DNA from: Helochares maculicollis
Taxonomy: Eukaryota > Arthropoda > Insecta > Coleoptera > Hydrophilidae
Assembly (NCBI GenBank): GCA_033557835.1
Contig: JAWQRO010000374.1
Coordinates: forward strand, 1 to 40,975
Direction of reading: 5' to 3'
DNA: 40,975 nucleotides
Position numbers and translations under genes: made by a program. Every line of letters begins with the position of its first letter. Position 1 is the stretch's first letter. This document shows, one piece after another, positions 1-14,100 of this stretch. The notes under the pieces were generated by a model, which worked only from the letters and a program-made list of their open reading frames with translations, ran no database searches and was not told the DNA's origin.

Positions 1-3000
1 CTACGATTTTTTATTAACTTAAGTGTACTACATAAATTTTAGGCGACTGAAATCCATGTAACAGCACTGGCGTTAGTTAGGATGCAAATAGTGATAGCAC
101 TAATTCATTAGATATTATACCATGCCAGTATATTGCAGTTTATATAGATCAACCAAAATCTAAATTCAATCACCTTCAATGAGTTTAAGAATTTCCGGTC
201 GGAACAACTGCTCCAGAGTTTTATTTATTTTTCATTGTTACAAATCAGATTAAATTTCATAGTTCATTATATCTTGTCATTTATCTTGTTGCATATAATC
301 AATGTCGCTTTCATTTCTTTTGTCTTTAAACAATACCCTCACATCGTGTTCCCACAAATTAAGTTCTTCCTTTAACTCTATCACAGGGTAACCATTTTCT
401 TTTACCAAATATTTTTTTATTTGCTCTTTTGTTGGCTTTTGTTAATTTTACTATGGCTGTTAAAGCGACCATAATTTTACTTCCAGCTCTTTATATTTTC
501 TTTCGAAAGTTCGTATAATGGAGATTAAAACGCTATTTAGTGGCTTTAGACAATTAATAGCTACTTTACATTTTGTTTAATGGTAACCAAATTATTGTGT
601 TCGATCCGTTAGTACTCTCTATGTTGTTGTACCATGCTTTTTGTAAATTTGGCTTCTTTTTCTGGTAGTAGGCCGACAATATATTTAGCATCGATATAAA
701 GAAATTAAAAGCAGATTGCTAGAATACGTACTTACTGAATCACCATAAGATGTTTAATTTAGGCTTAATCATTTCTCGTGTCACATTGTGTAACTTTCCT
801 GATTCATGAATGCTGTCAGACCGAGAACTAAGGTAGAAATTCACAGTACGTCTGGTCGACAAGTTGTTAGGGGTCTCAAGCTTCAAAATATCATAGGCCT
901 GGGGACTGAAATTGGGAATCTTGAATACCTTTGTGTGACTCCGAGACAAAGGTTTTAAAAGTGAAATGCAAAGTGTACTGTGGAGCAGCAGGAGACAGAA
1001 AATAGAGAGGAGGTTTGCACAGCGACCGATAAAGGTAGGTTTTGTTAATTTTATTTATCATTTGAAGTAGTAGAAATGTGTATTCAGAGGTTAGGGAAGC
1101 CTGCTTTTAAGAACAGACATGGATATTACCAATTTTTGCTATAATTGTTAAATTATCTAACGGATTCAAACATTCCATTCACGATTTCTTATTTTGTTCT
1201 ACTAACTTTACTCATGTCCTCCGACATTCAGATTTTGCAATTTGACAACTGAAGAGAATTGGGTATTTGCAGGTTGTGTCTTACCATGATATTCACTTCG
1301 AGTTCTTGTTTGTGATGATTACTTGAAAGCGAGGATGGCTCACCTAATTTTACGGATGGATTTTGGTCCTAAGGACAAGAGAGTTCCTGACCTCTCATCA
1401 GGTTTTCGAACTGCTTGTTATGGGTTGCTAAGAGATATCTTATATAGGTAATCTGGTGGTCCTTTCCTAAGTTTGCCATTGCCTGTCTTCTAAAACTTCG
1501 AGGCGCACGTTTGAATTTTAAAGCTAAGATCGCTTTCACGTCTCAATACATCAAAATTTAAGATATCTAAAGATGTGTCTAGATCCAACGATCCCAATAC
1601 GCGTATCATGTCTCCATGATCGACCAACACTTTATTATCATTCTAATCATGCCTAGTTGAGTACTCAACGCGTTGCATCCGAAGGGATAAAGATTTCACA
1701 CCTGAGTCATAAAACTCTGAGCCGAATGTTCCTCAACGAGTCAATTAATAGACAATAACGATATCATTAAACATTACAGGCCAGCTGTCAATCCCGAAGA
1801 GAAATTGAAATGTAAGCCGCCATTGATCACGAATTCACTTAACTCCTTTGATTGGTTACAATACACTCGTTCGTTTGTGTCAGCATGAAATATACACACT
1901 TTTATAATCTATACCAGAACCGAACAACATGTTCTATTCATGATATATTATTATTATTATTATCTGATTATTCAGAGATAGAATATTATCGTATTAATTT
2001 TTCAATTTGCGCCTGTGTATCTGCCTTTCTCTTTATTCCTCTCCCTTGTCTCTCTCTCTTGTTTATCACAGTATGTGAATGTAATATATATGTGAGCAAA
2101 GCGATTTATTAATTAGCGGTAATGATCTACATGAGCAGATAATTAAATTTATGGCTCTATTTCATTACCAGCTTAAATTAAAAATTGTCTCGAGGCAGGA
2201 CTAAATTAAATTTTGCTTCATAAACACTACACAGACTATACAGCTATAATCTATTATTGCACTTTTTGTTCCAAACACGAGAGAAAAGAACAACAAAAAA
2301 CAAAATCGGCATCGCTGGAGTTTCCAACAGCTCTGCTTTTATTATATTCATGCTCTAATTAATAGGAACAATCGCGGATGTTTAGCTATCATTACACAAC
2401 GCACGGATTGTCTCGTTTAATTAGATAACTTCGTTTTACTAGGTAGTAAGCGACAAGCTGGTAAAATGCAACTAGACTCGGTACTCGCGATTTCCTTGTA
2501 CCGGAGCAACTGTCAAATTGACGTGTTACACAACATGGTTGGGTTTTGTTTTGAGTCGATTAGTACGCGATCCGTTCATTCGAAAGCTGCGTTTTTACAT
2601 CGATATGATTGAAATAAACAGCAATTTTAAGAAAATTGCACTTTTATTGTTGTATTCGATAACAGAGTGCATGCATAGAGTGAGCAATATGAGAGAGTGT
2701 GGGTCGTATCCCAAACATATTGGCGCTTGTTTTGTGAGATTTTTTCCGGGGGGTCCTGAGCCCAGCGTGAGTCCAATTAAGGCCCATTCTCGAGCCCTAG
2801 GGGCCACTACCACATCGCAGCTGTCTAGGCTCGATCATTGATTTCTATTCCACATTATATTATTTTCAACTTAACACTACTCTTCTTTTATTGCTTTTGT
2901 ATGCATTAATCGAGTTGATTTAGATGCTTTGATCTGTAAGTGAGAGTAAATAGCCTTGTCAGCAATATTATGATTAGATCTTATTATCGACTTTATTTTA

Positions 3001-4625
3001 TTGAGATAAATGCGAGCCGGATGAATACAACTTTATTAAAATCGATTGTTCGTTGGGTTGATGAAGTGAAATGAAACGCAAATTCTTTGTGGTTATATCG
3101 GTTTTATTTTAAATTAATTAAGATTCCTTCTAATATACAAGTCTACATTTTGTGTCGTACATCTTTTGGGAAATCTTCTCCTTTACAAAATATCTGGTTG
3201 ACAAAACATGACAGAAAGTCGTCTAGACAAAAACTAGAAAACAAAAAAGTAGTCAAGAAAAAACTTGTCAGAATAAAAAATTTTAAAAACTCTTTTCCGG
3301 GTGATTCCTCCTAGCCCTCAGGCCCATTTACAAAAAAAATCATCTGCAGACCTTTTAATGTATATTTTAGTACAGGTGCATATGAATAATATGCATTGAT
3401 TTTTTTAAATAGAACACAAACTATACATTTAAATAAAGCTATATTCAGTATATTCTTCTTTATAAATATTAAAATTATTTTACAAATGTCTATACAGGAT
3501 TTATGTACAAAATTTACAAGACTTTAGGTACTTACAATATTTACAAAACCAAATGTCTGGTAAAATCAAGGATAAGAGACTTAATAACATTCGAATTAAG
3601 TGCAATTAGCAAAACAGAAACATAGTTCCTCGCGAAATGTATTTAATTATATTTAGCGAAGCACTACATTTATGTATACATCGATAATTATACAATTAAG
3701 CTTATCGCCAGCCGCCTGGATTTTTGTTTTGCACACATAGAACGAAACGAGAAAAAAATAATAATAAATCCTCATTGCCTAAGATATGTAAATAAATTTA
3801 CTGGAACAGATATAAATTATTTTTGACCCATTTATTTTCGTGATAACTCGTTAATTTCATTCACAGAGATAACTATAATTAATTTCATTCGGAATGATAC
3901 AAAAAAAATCATCTTATTGAAACGCGAGTTTATAAACAATTAAAGTAATAATAAATGACATCATTGCTAATTTTATGCCAGGTTTTAACGGGCAATTCCT
4001 TGCAATCTCGCAGCGTAATAAATGAGAACCACCCATAAACCGTTGCCAACCTAATAAAAACAAACCCCTTCGCGAACTCAATTACCTTGATTATTTATAC
4101 CAAGTTCATAAAGTGTCGCTCTATCTCCCTGGTGTGTATTTTAGGAATGCCCAACCGAAAAATTAATTGCCGCAGGTTATACTGTTTTATTAAATTTATA
4201 CGTTTGTTATTTTTGAAGTGCTTACAGGACCGAGGTATTTAGGGAATTTTTATAACTCTTCTTTATTTTACCTCCGCTCTTTATCTCCCCGATCTCCTTG
4301 TTCGCCTTTTCGATATTTTTATTTTTAATAATTAAAAGCAAACACATGCCTTTTCTCCGTGTTAATTTTTAAACACAATGCAGCAGCTTCGCCCGGTTTT
4401 ATCAAGCCATGCTACTTCGCAGCAATTGTATGGAGTGTTAATTATTAATTACAATGAGTATAAAGATCTGAGAGTCGTATTTTCGAGATAAGAAAGGTCG
4501 GAAGGGTCAAGTTATTATCGTGGATTGGCATAATGTACATCCATTAAAAGTGTACGTATCAGCATTTGCGAAAAATCCAGGAGGCGATGATTAAAATTTA
4601 TCGGGATTTTTAAATTGCTCATTAA
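1..4625. other. AT-rich sequence downstream of msh
   Basis: No confident gene. A short minus-strand frame at 740-949 plus scattered, frame-broken peptide-like stretches down to about 300 could be a decayed coding or transposon relic; I do not recognise it. An (ATT)n run is at about 1947-1962. A locally GC-richer patch at 2690-2840 gives overlapping frames on both strands with no recognisable product. The sequence from about 3320 to 4625 may include msh 3' UTR. Confidence 0.5.
1947..1962. repeat. (ATT)n microsatellite
   Basis: About five ATT copies in the downstream flank of msh. Confidence 0.8.
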
Positions 4626-4631
4626 TTTATT
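4626..4631 (-). terminator. Candidate msh polyadenylation signal
   Basis: AATAAA on the minus strand, about 250 bases after the msh stop codon. It is the first good hexamer in that direction. Further AATAAA matches occur near 4265 and 3830, so the 3' UTR could be longer. No transcript evidence is available. Confidence 0.35.
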
Positions 4632-4878
4632 TTGTGTTTTCCGAACCTACCGCAGCTCAGAAATCTTCGTTTCATTTGGCACATTATTTCTTTCATTTTT
4701 CGTCAATGGTTTTGCTAAAAACATTTTCCGGCCTGAAATATTTTTAACAATTTCTTAAACATTGCGTTAAACGTAAAGTAAAAATCAATAAATAATATCC
4801 AACTACATACAGTTAAATCGAAAGAAATCACAAGTATCTCGGCCGATCAAGCCGGCCGTGTGTAGAAAATGATCCTGT

Positions 4879-5160
4879 TTATGACATGTGAGGACTCGGC
4901 GAGGACCTGATGGTACCTTGCGTCGACGTTATATGCGTCGGAGGTGGCTGCGGAATGAGTCCTAACGGGCCCATAGGCGGCCTTGCTCCTAACAACGACG
5001 CTAAAGGATGTGCTCCTGGAGGGAAATAACCCTGCAACGCAGGATGAGGGTAGAGCGGGTGGTGGGGGTGCCGCGTCAGCGACGCCATCTTTAATTTCTC
5101 TATCTCTGCCTCCTGGAGACGTTTCGCTTTCGCCCTTCTGTTTTGAAACCAGATTTTCAC
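4879..5160 (-). CDS. msh: msh exon 3 (recognition helix and C-terminal tail)
   Basis: This exon encodes residues 253-345, starting with VKIWFQNRRAKAKRL, the third (recognition) helix of the homeodomain. Helix residues I47, Q50, N51 and R53 are intact. The EAEIEKLKMAS segment right after the homeodomain is typical of Msx proteins. The tail is rich in Pro, His, Gly and Leu (HPHHPLYPHP, LGARPPMGPLG) and ends in PSPHMS before a TGA stop. The acceptor is TTTGTGTTGCAG, just 5' of 5160. The exon is clearly richer in G+C than the flanking intron. An open frame on the plus strand across the same bases is a shadow. Confidence 0.95.
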   Translation of the reverse strand: MKIWFQNRRAKAKRLQEAEIEKLKMASLTRHPHHPLYPHPALQGYFPPGAHPLASLLGARPPMGPLGLIPQPPPTHITSTQGTIRSSPSPHMS

Positions 5161-8100
5161 CTGCAACACAAAGAAATGTGACCTTTACCCCAACAATTCC
5201 AACAATCTTCAGAGTAACTGTTTTAGCACCGCAGAAACATGACTATATTTATCATATATGGCTAGTCTGCACAGCTTAAATTTTATTTTCGTGGATCTTA
5301 AATGAAAAAACGTGCTGACTTACACCGATTTAACAAGTAGAGGAAAAAATTCGTCGAGGAAAGTTCTAAAAAGTCTGATCGGTTTTTGCTGTAAATTTGG
5401 CCGTGCTTCAAGCAATTAGCGAAAGTTTACTGTCGACACTTCATTTCGTTTCAACTTTTTCATAATTTGCTTCACTTCCTATTATCTTATGACACGCTTA
5501 AAATAACAGTTCGCGAGTTAAATTTAAAACTGAAAAAGTCGCGGCGATCAGCTTTCCGGTTGAACAAATATTTTCGTTTTGTTTTTCGTCGTTTTTTTGG
5601 ATGTTTTGGTCTCGTTTTTTGTTTTCTCGAGCTGCCGATTTAACTTGGCGAGCCGCTGCTTAATTGCTTATTAATTACCCTCTCTAGATGATGTTTTATG
5701 CTTCTATGAGAGTAAAAAAATCACAACTGGCAAAAAGTCTGCGTGGCAAAAAGCTACTTCTGGTTGTGTTTGTTGATTTTTCTACTCTAATTATTAGTAT
5801 TAATTATGATTAGGTGGAGAGTAAGTTGCAATTAACGATTGCTGTTCATTAAATGTATCCTGCCACGGCTTACTGTCTGAATGTAGATAAATGAAGTTCG
5901 AGGGAAGTTATGAAATTATTGATTAAAAGAAAACATGCGCATACTCTATTAAAAGCTGAGACAATCAAAATTGGATTTGTGAAGGAAAACGTCCATTTCC
6001 GGGTTTTTATTCTGCAACTGCGGTTTTCTGCGTTCATATTGTCTTGTTCATTTTAATTTCTGGCTCTTTAAAATTGAGAATTTAATGAATGTGAATTTTT
6101 GAAGTTTCACAGATATTTGTTTTGTAATTTCGTGTAATCAAGATCGTAAAATCAATAGAAAACGACAATTTTTCTGTGTAAGATTTGGCCCTGAATGAAA
6201 TGTAAAACGTGTTGCAGAAAAATACCATATTTACTTTACTAGTTCTTATGCAGAAGCAGCGCCTCAGTAGAGACGTTCTTTTTTACAGGTTGACGTTTTA
6301 AATTGCCAAGTGAAGAGAAGCATAGCTTACTCGATATAGCATTAATTAAGAAAAGTAAGTAAACAGCGTTTTGTGCTGTTAATGTTAAAATTTTTGTATT
6401 AGAAGAAAATAGTATAAAACAAAAGAAAACATTGTCTAATTTTCTAACAATTTGAGTTTATTATGATCTTGAAAATATGTCATTTGTCATAAGCAGCTCG
6501 TAAATCTGTGGTATAGTATCATCGAGAATGTTGCAAAAAATTTGAGATTTTCTGATTGATATTACAATGGTTCAACCTATGGCAAAATTACTGTTTTGGA
6601 GAAAATGTCTACAGCTACAAATGATTTAATACCACAAATTATATTTATTTTACATAATAATGTTAGAGCTGGAAATAATTGCTAAAACTGACATTAGCCA
6701 ATAAAAATGTCTGACATTTTTATTATATCTCACTCTCAGTTTCTTTGGCTTTGGCTGTTGTACAAATGAAACTAACTGTTTTGTTAGGCTGACAGCGTAA
6801 ATACACATATGTACTGTACTGTACTGTACTGTGTTGCTTTTACAAATCGGTTTTGAAAATAATGTGTATAATTATGTGCCAACGGTTATCTGTATAGATA
6901 GTTTCAATATTTGTGTAATTTTTATGTTTTGGCTTGTACAGAAAAACGGTCAGAGGAAGTAATTTTCCTGTTAAAAATATGAAATAGGTGTGATTTACGG
7001 TGCAGAGCACATTTTTACTTGTAAATCATTTACCTGCGTTTCCGTGAGCCTCAACGAACTAGAAAACTCCGCCCTTTCCGCTATACTAAGGTACTGCTTA
7101 TCCCTGAACTTCTTCTCTAAGGCCAATAGTTGTTGGGTTGTAAATGGAGTCCTAGGCTTCCTATTAGGTTTGTGTTTCCTAAGATTGCACTTCAATTTAG
7201 GGCCTTCCCCATTCGTATCTGCAAGCAAGCAAAATAAACGATAAGAATTGAGTTCCAAACACCCCGATTTAGTGTACACAAATCAATGTGGTTTGATCGA
7301 ATTTAATTCAGCAATCCTGCACACATTTGCACCGACTTGCCGAGTGTATAAAATATGTTATGAAACGTACCAAGAGTGCAAAGGCAAATTCTTGTAAGAA
7401 TTTTGTTCCAAAACTTATAAGAAGTGCTTTTAGTACATAATTAACAGGCGACGGAAATTTACAGCGCACTTAAAGCTGCCTTTGATTTCATATTTATGTG
7501 GAATCCGTCTTAAAACATTGAAGTTTCGCTAACGAAACCAAACAACCAAATCATTCGCTTTCGGAGGAACATTTAAATGACGTTTATTACAGCATATGCA
7601 CAACAAACATTAAGATTGCAAGTACACTCAACTAAACCGGCGTTTAAAAAATACCTCAAGTATCAGCTTCTTTTAAAAGTAAAACAATATTTTAGTTACT
7701 CCGCATATTTAACATTCATACCAGCATTTAAACACCCAATTTAACACACGCTGCATTCCTCATAATAAATTTTGTTGTAGCTTTACTTAAAAGCTAGTTA
7801 AAATACCAAAAAATCGCCCGGGGCATTTGAAAAACTTAGTTGCATTTATTTAAACTACAGAATTGATAACTGAAGGGAGGAATGTTTTAAATACTGCAAA
7901 ACGTATAGCTTTGTATGGCGTCGAAATATAGAAAGCGCCGGAGAAAAATTACTGTTTAAATTGCAAATGCACCCAGACAAATAACGTACATGTCGAGTTT
8001 ATTGTTTATAAGAACAAATAGTATTTAGGAGGTTAGGGAACGTTGAACTACTTCGAGCATGAGCAGGGGAACAAAAACCATACAAACGTTGCCTACATCT

Positions 8101-11100
8101 GTCTCAATTAAAAAATTCTTAATTGGTGGCATTAAGCCCGCCATGAAAAAATACAGAAGAGGTACACAAATGTATACACATAGGAGAAGGAAAAACATAG
8201 AAAAATTGTTGAACGAGCCGGACTAATTAGAATTTCAAATAAAAACAACAAATGACCGCCTGCGCCTGCAGACCGCGTACACTAAGCCTAATACGAAATT
8301 CTAGCTGAAAAAGTGGGAAATTTGCAAGTTATATTGCGACTTACGGCGACTGAAATTAATTAATAATAAATTCTAATTAAACACACAGACTAATTAGTTA
8401 CCTGTTATGGCTTTAACGAGAATATTACTTCGTCAACTTTTCTCCTATTTCGCTTCCTTTTTTCGTCCGGGCGAATACATAAACGTAAATAAATAATTAA
8501 TTCGTTCAGAAAAACAGAACTCTCTCGCTGGGCATTTGTATTATAAATAATTGTGATTAATTTACGATATGGCTTTATTAATGTTGTGTTAAAACAGAAA
8601 TTATAGTCCGAAGTATGCGGAAGAGAGCCGAGGAAGACCGTTGAGCAGCTCGGCCTGCCTTTTAAACAGGGTACTCCTGCTGATACTTCGATTTATAATG
8701 ATTATCGTTTTGCATAATCATTGAATTATATTGCATTATTATTTGGATGGGCAATTTGAGAATTATCAAAGAGGCCGCTGCCGTTAGTTGGATGATGATA
8801 TTCCTATTGGTAATCAGCTATTTAGAAAATATTGTCCGATGGGATACGAGGAATACAACAGTTATCTTTAATTTTAATACAAACAGAATGTTTGTTCCTT
8901 TCGAGCTGTTTCGAATTATTTTAATGCCGTGGAGATCAGGTTTTTTCGTGCGAGCTTGCTTGACATTAAAATTTGTTTAAATTTGTTGTTTATGTGTCTA
9001 ATAAACCCGCCGTAAAATTTTATTGAAACTGCGTGTTTGACTAATTTTGGTTAATTATGCTTTAGCGGATTGTTTCTGTTGTTGGTCTTATTTTTTAGTG
9101 CGCAGAGGTATTTTAAAATGGGAGGCATTCGAAAGTTCACGATATTAAAATTTATTGTCTTGTAAAATAGTTGCTTGAAAACAGGATATAAATTCGGATT
9201 CTGCCCATTCCGCCCATTGTTTGATTGTTAACAACCCATTAGATTTTTATGGCTGATAGAATAGCGCATTTTTCTCCGATATTTTATTGGAAATCTATAC
9301 AAATTTTATGTAAGACTTCTTATGTTTTATAGTAGCTTTTAAAGATTTATGGACGTTTTGAAATTTTAAAACAATTTCTGGGTGGGATTGTGAATTTATG
9401 GATAGAAACTTAATACGACTGCCGTGAGCTGGAAAATCAAATTTCTAAACGATCCTTGAATGGTGATGATAACCAATTATGAAAATGTTACAAGAAATTG
9501 TCTTTACTCCACCATCGTTTCATTTTCTCAGCTTGGCTAATGTTATGCTCTTAGGAATTCGTATCACATCTGCATTAATTAAGTCTTGAGTCTAATGGCT
9601 GAGATATTGATCCTAACCAATTTTTATTACATTCATTGCATATTATTTCATGAACTGCGATATTTATGTCTTTGCTATTTATTTTGCTACTTTGTTTGTG
9701 CCTAATCGCGGTTTGTTATTGTTGTATTAAAGCTTGGCGTTATTCAAACTTTAGTTTACATTTGTTTAATGTATGTCTTAATTAAGAAAATTCTTGATTT
9801 TCTGTTGACTTTTTCAAATGTTCTGTTTACTCTTGCAAATTTTCTGTTTGCTTTTTCAAATTTTCTGTTTACTCTTACAAATTTTCTGTTTACTCTTCCA
9901 AATTTTTCGTTTGCTCTTTCAAATTTCTGTTTGATATCATAATTGACTTTCTGATGATATTTGTGACTTCTTTGGAGCTATTGTGAAGTTGAATTGAAAA
10001 CGATTTACCACCAGTGATGGGTTTAGAACCAGTTTGATAGTACTTTATTGTCAGAAAATAATAATAATACTCTGTTTTATGTTTGGGAACAAATTGGTAA
10101 ATTTAATAAATTTTCAGTTTTGTCAGAAAATAATATTATAATGATATTTTTCTACCGTAAAGGGTTAGAAAAGACACTTCTACATATTTCATTGTAAAGT
10201 TATTAACTTTTTCCTGCTATTTCTCCTAAGGCAGGAAATGTGCCTAACGGGGTGCTTGTTATGTCGCGATTCTGAGTTTTCATCCATTTTGATATTCTTC
10301 CCGTATCCATTCTATCGACATTGTCTATACACTTAAGTGACTTGAGTCCAGCTCACCACAGCCTGACCTCTCATTTCTCATAATGAATCCTCGCTTCTTT
10401 TTATGTTTTCTAATTGATAATCCACTTATGGATTTAAACAACTTCATTTCTGTTGCTCTCATAATATCTCATCATATATTTCAACTCTAGCTTTGAGACA
10501 TGTCTGAAATCGTCACACACATGATTTTGTAGGTTTTACTCTGTATTTATATACCCATCATGTACCCAGAAATTTGAGATTCTTTTCTTGCTTTGTTCTC
10601 CATCTGCTGTGAGGTCTATCACTTGAATTTTTTTCACGTTATAAAGTCCATAATTTGGCTTGTTATGCGCTCGTCAACCATTAGCTGATATTTGATGATC
10701 TGACCTGCACAGAATGTTTTCAACACTCTAAAAATAATTATTTTGATTGCGAAGATCATAACCGTCCAACCGCTCCAAAATATTCGATGAGGATTTGTAG
10801 ACAGATAAATGTGATGATACCTATCAAATATACCAGGTGCGCAAGTTTAAAATGTCGTTTCGTTGTCAAGAGATAGCGCATGAAATCTATTGTACTAACC
10901 TTTGGAACCCAAAGTGCCATTCTTTTGGTGAGACTGTACACTACGAATCATCATATTCATTTAGTTCATTTAGTTTTGTGCTAAGCCTGTCGAATTTTGA
11001 GCCAAGTAAAGAGCATTTGCGGTATGTAATGATTTTCTTGTTCAATCAAAAGAAAAAGGCATCGAAAAGTCATCGAATTCTTGTAGAGATTTACGGTGAT

Positions 11101-14100
11101 CTTGCTTCAACAGTAAAGACTTGTGAACGCTGGTTTCAACGTTTCAAAAGTGGCGATTCCAATGTTACTGACAAAGAACGTGAAAATCGGCCAAAAAAGT
11201 TTGAAGACGATGAATTACAAACACTATTAGACGAAGACGATACACAAACACAACAAATGATGGCGGAGCAGTTGAATGTCACTTGGCAACCCATTTCCGA
11301 TTGCCTGAGAACCATGGGGAAGATTCAAAAGGTTGGAAAATGGGCTCCACACAAATTGAACGAACGACAGATGGAAAGACGAAACACTGTGTGCGAAATG
11401 CTGCATTTACGTCAAAAAAGAAAGGGATTTTGCATCAGGTTGTAACTGGCGATAAAAAATGGATATATTTTGAGAATCCCAAACGTAAGAAATCGTGGGT
11501 AATGCCAAGACATCAATCAACAACGAGTACAAAACCGGATCGTCTTAGGAGGAAGACAATGCTGTGTGTGTGGTGGGAAAACAAGACAATAGTGTACTAC
11601 GAGCTTTTCAAACCCAGCGAAACAGTTAATACCGTCCGCTACCGACAACAAATCAATTTAAACCACACATTGATCTAAAAACGCCCAGAATGGACTCGAA
11701 AGCATGGCAAAGTCTTTCTGCAGCATGACAACGCTCCTGCACATTCAGACAAAGTGGTCAAAGGAACGATTTCTTCGCTTGGATGGGAACTCCTACCCCA
11801 CCTATCGTATATACCAGACCTGGCGCCTTCTGATTGTCACTTCTTTTCATCGATGGGATACGCACTGGCTGAGCAACACTCATAGATATCAATGAAAGTT
11901 GAAGCTTTCTTCTGGAATGGTACCCATAAATTGCTCGAGAGATGGATAAAATGTGTAAAAAACAAGAGTACTTTGAATAAAAATATGTTTTACCATTGTT
12001 TTTAATTAATTGCGTATTTTTTATGAAAAAAAACGACATTTTAAACTACCGTACCTGGTAAGAAGAAGTTGTAGAATCATTGGAAATTAATCGCACAATA
12101 GTATCTAAATGTTTGAAAACATTGTACCAAAAGGAATGAAATTGGATATCATATTGATTGAAGAAAATACATGTCGAACGCCATTTATGCAAATCAACTG
12201 TTTCAACGACAAAAAGAGGAAAGGTTTTTCTGCATCATATCGTAGCTGGAATAAAAAGTGGCTACGCTATAACACTCTAAAGTGAAAAAAATTTTGAGGA
12301 CTGCCCAAACAGACCTCAACGTCATTAGCAAAACCGAACATTCACGATACCAAACTTATGCCTTGCAATTGGTTTGTTCAGCTCAGCGTGGTGTATTACG
12401 AGCTGCTTCAATCTAACCAGACCATCATTAGAGATCGCTATGAACAACAATTGAAGCATTTTAGTCCAACTTTGAAAGGACCACAATGCGAGAAAATACA
12501 CGATACAAACGGTCCCTTTCAATATGATAACACGTCACTTCATGTTGCAAACCCGGTGAAAACACATCTGGGAACAATCTAAGCGGAAGTATTGCCTCAC
12601 CCGCTGCATTCACCAGACATTGCTCCTAAAAATGGGATTATTTCTAAAGAGGTTTATTTTTCCAATGAGAAATCTAAAGTACCTGAAAATGGATAAGTCG
12701 TGGTTAGAAATAGCCAATATTACGAATGTTCTGCGTCTAACCATTTATTTGACATAATTATGGTAAAAAAATTAGAATCCGTCCCACTATATTCGAATTT
12801 TTTAGGTTGTCCATATTGAAATATAAAGTTTTTTGTCATTATATTTAATTCAAAGTTGGTACAAAACTGCTCATGTCCAAAATAATCAAAATAAATTCAG
12901 ACACGATTAATCAAAATTTGTTCATGGTCGCAATACCGTCGTACTAAGCAGCGATGCACGACTGCAAAGTATTCAAAATTGCAGTTCTTGCCCGTGATGA
13001 AGTGATTTTCCAAATGTAAGATCAAGTGCCGAACCAAAATAAATAAAAAAAGAGAATGCAACAAAACAGGATTTTCATTATGGGCAAATGGGTTTGTGCG
13101 TTGCTCTTCATTAAACAGGACTAATTCGCGAAGCAAGCAGTCAGCTTTTAGGCGTTTAATTAATTTAATGATGAGCAATTTTTAATCTGGTTCGAGAGTT
13201 ATGAAAACCGAGTAATGAGTTGCAACGCGTCATAATATATCATAACGTTATGAAGCCAAAGTATAAATGTAGAATGCGCAAGCCTCATATGAAGCTAATT
13301 GCCCTCATATTGCAATATCCTGTCGCAGACAGTAAAAACTCTCATTATGACTGCTCACATACCGAACCAGAGACCATCTTAGCATCAGGAATTGATTCAT
13401 TTCGTGGACTCTAATTAATACTGCAGGCCAGGGTCGGCCTGCGAAATATGTTTTCATCGGTGATCCGAGGACCTGAAGTACGTTACATTGTTGTTTTGTT
13501 GTCAAAACAATAATAATAGTGACAACATTTTGAAAAAAACAAAGATTTGTGTTGCTACTGCGATTTTTTTTTGGCCAGTCGAGCATGCTGTGCTCTGCCC
13601 TTTTTTACCGTTACATATTGTCTTTGGTCACACAAACAATCAATTTACGTAATAATTTGTATAGCAAAAACTCGTGATACACGAAACGCAACTCTTGGCA
13701 TTCTCGAGGGGCATATTAAATTAGGGCGTCGCGGCGCGGCGCGGCCTCCAAATTGCTATTTCGGCCTCCAGATTCGACAACATTTTTTCATCACATAACT
13801 TGCCTTTCTTATCTTTTATCTATATTATATAAACAGTTCGAATGCAATGGGGGTGAATATTTTTCAATTGGTAATATAAAGGGCGGCCTTTGGAATTTTG
13901 CGGTTAATTAAGTCATTTGTTTTTGATTTAATTAGGGGCCGAACAATTTCATTAGCACATTTTTCCGCCTCTAGGACTCGACGATTCGTGTACAGCGCGA
14001 CACATCTCAAATTATACATTTGCATCCGGCTTAAAGGACCATAATCTAATAAGTACAACACGATATCATTGCAGTTACAAATCAGACGGGAAAATCAAAT

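Larger units (their letters stand above)
10650..12735 (+). mobile_element. Old mellifera-like mariner, split by a younger mariner
   Basis: Two pieces of one decayed transposase flank the younger element. Left (10694-10832): translation gives DLTCTECFQHSKNNYFDCED then NRP, matching the mariner block normally read TCREWFQRFK...FDVED. Right (12059 to about 12735): EEVVESLEINRTIVSKCLKT, then VVYYELLQSNQTI, LPHPLHSPDIAP and a degenerate VVVRNSQYYE C-terminus. The pieces are in the correct order and become contiguous when the younger element and one TA copy are removed. Stops and frameshifts are numerous, and the third catalytic Asp region after SPDIAP is lost. Terminal repeats were not found, so the outer limits are approximate. 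The affinity to mellifera/cecropia-type mariners rests on remembered motifs. Confidence 0.75.

Noticed and set aside
2518..2841. Overlapping plus and minus frames in a GC-richer patch
   Set aside because: Neither translation has a recognisable domain, and coding on both strands is a sign of chance openness.
4983..5279. Plus-strand open frame opposite msh exon 3
   Set aside because: Shadow of the real exon; the opposite strand carries the homeodomain.
12800..12830. TTAGGTTGTCCATATTG resembling a mariner terminal repeat
   Set aside because: Similarity is limited to the first eight or so bases, the orientation is wrong for the end of the adjacent old element, and no partner repeat was found.
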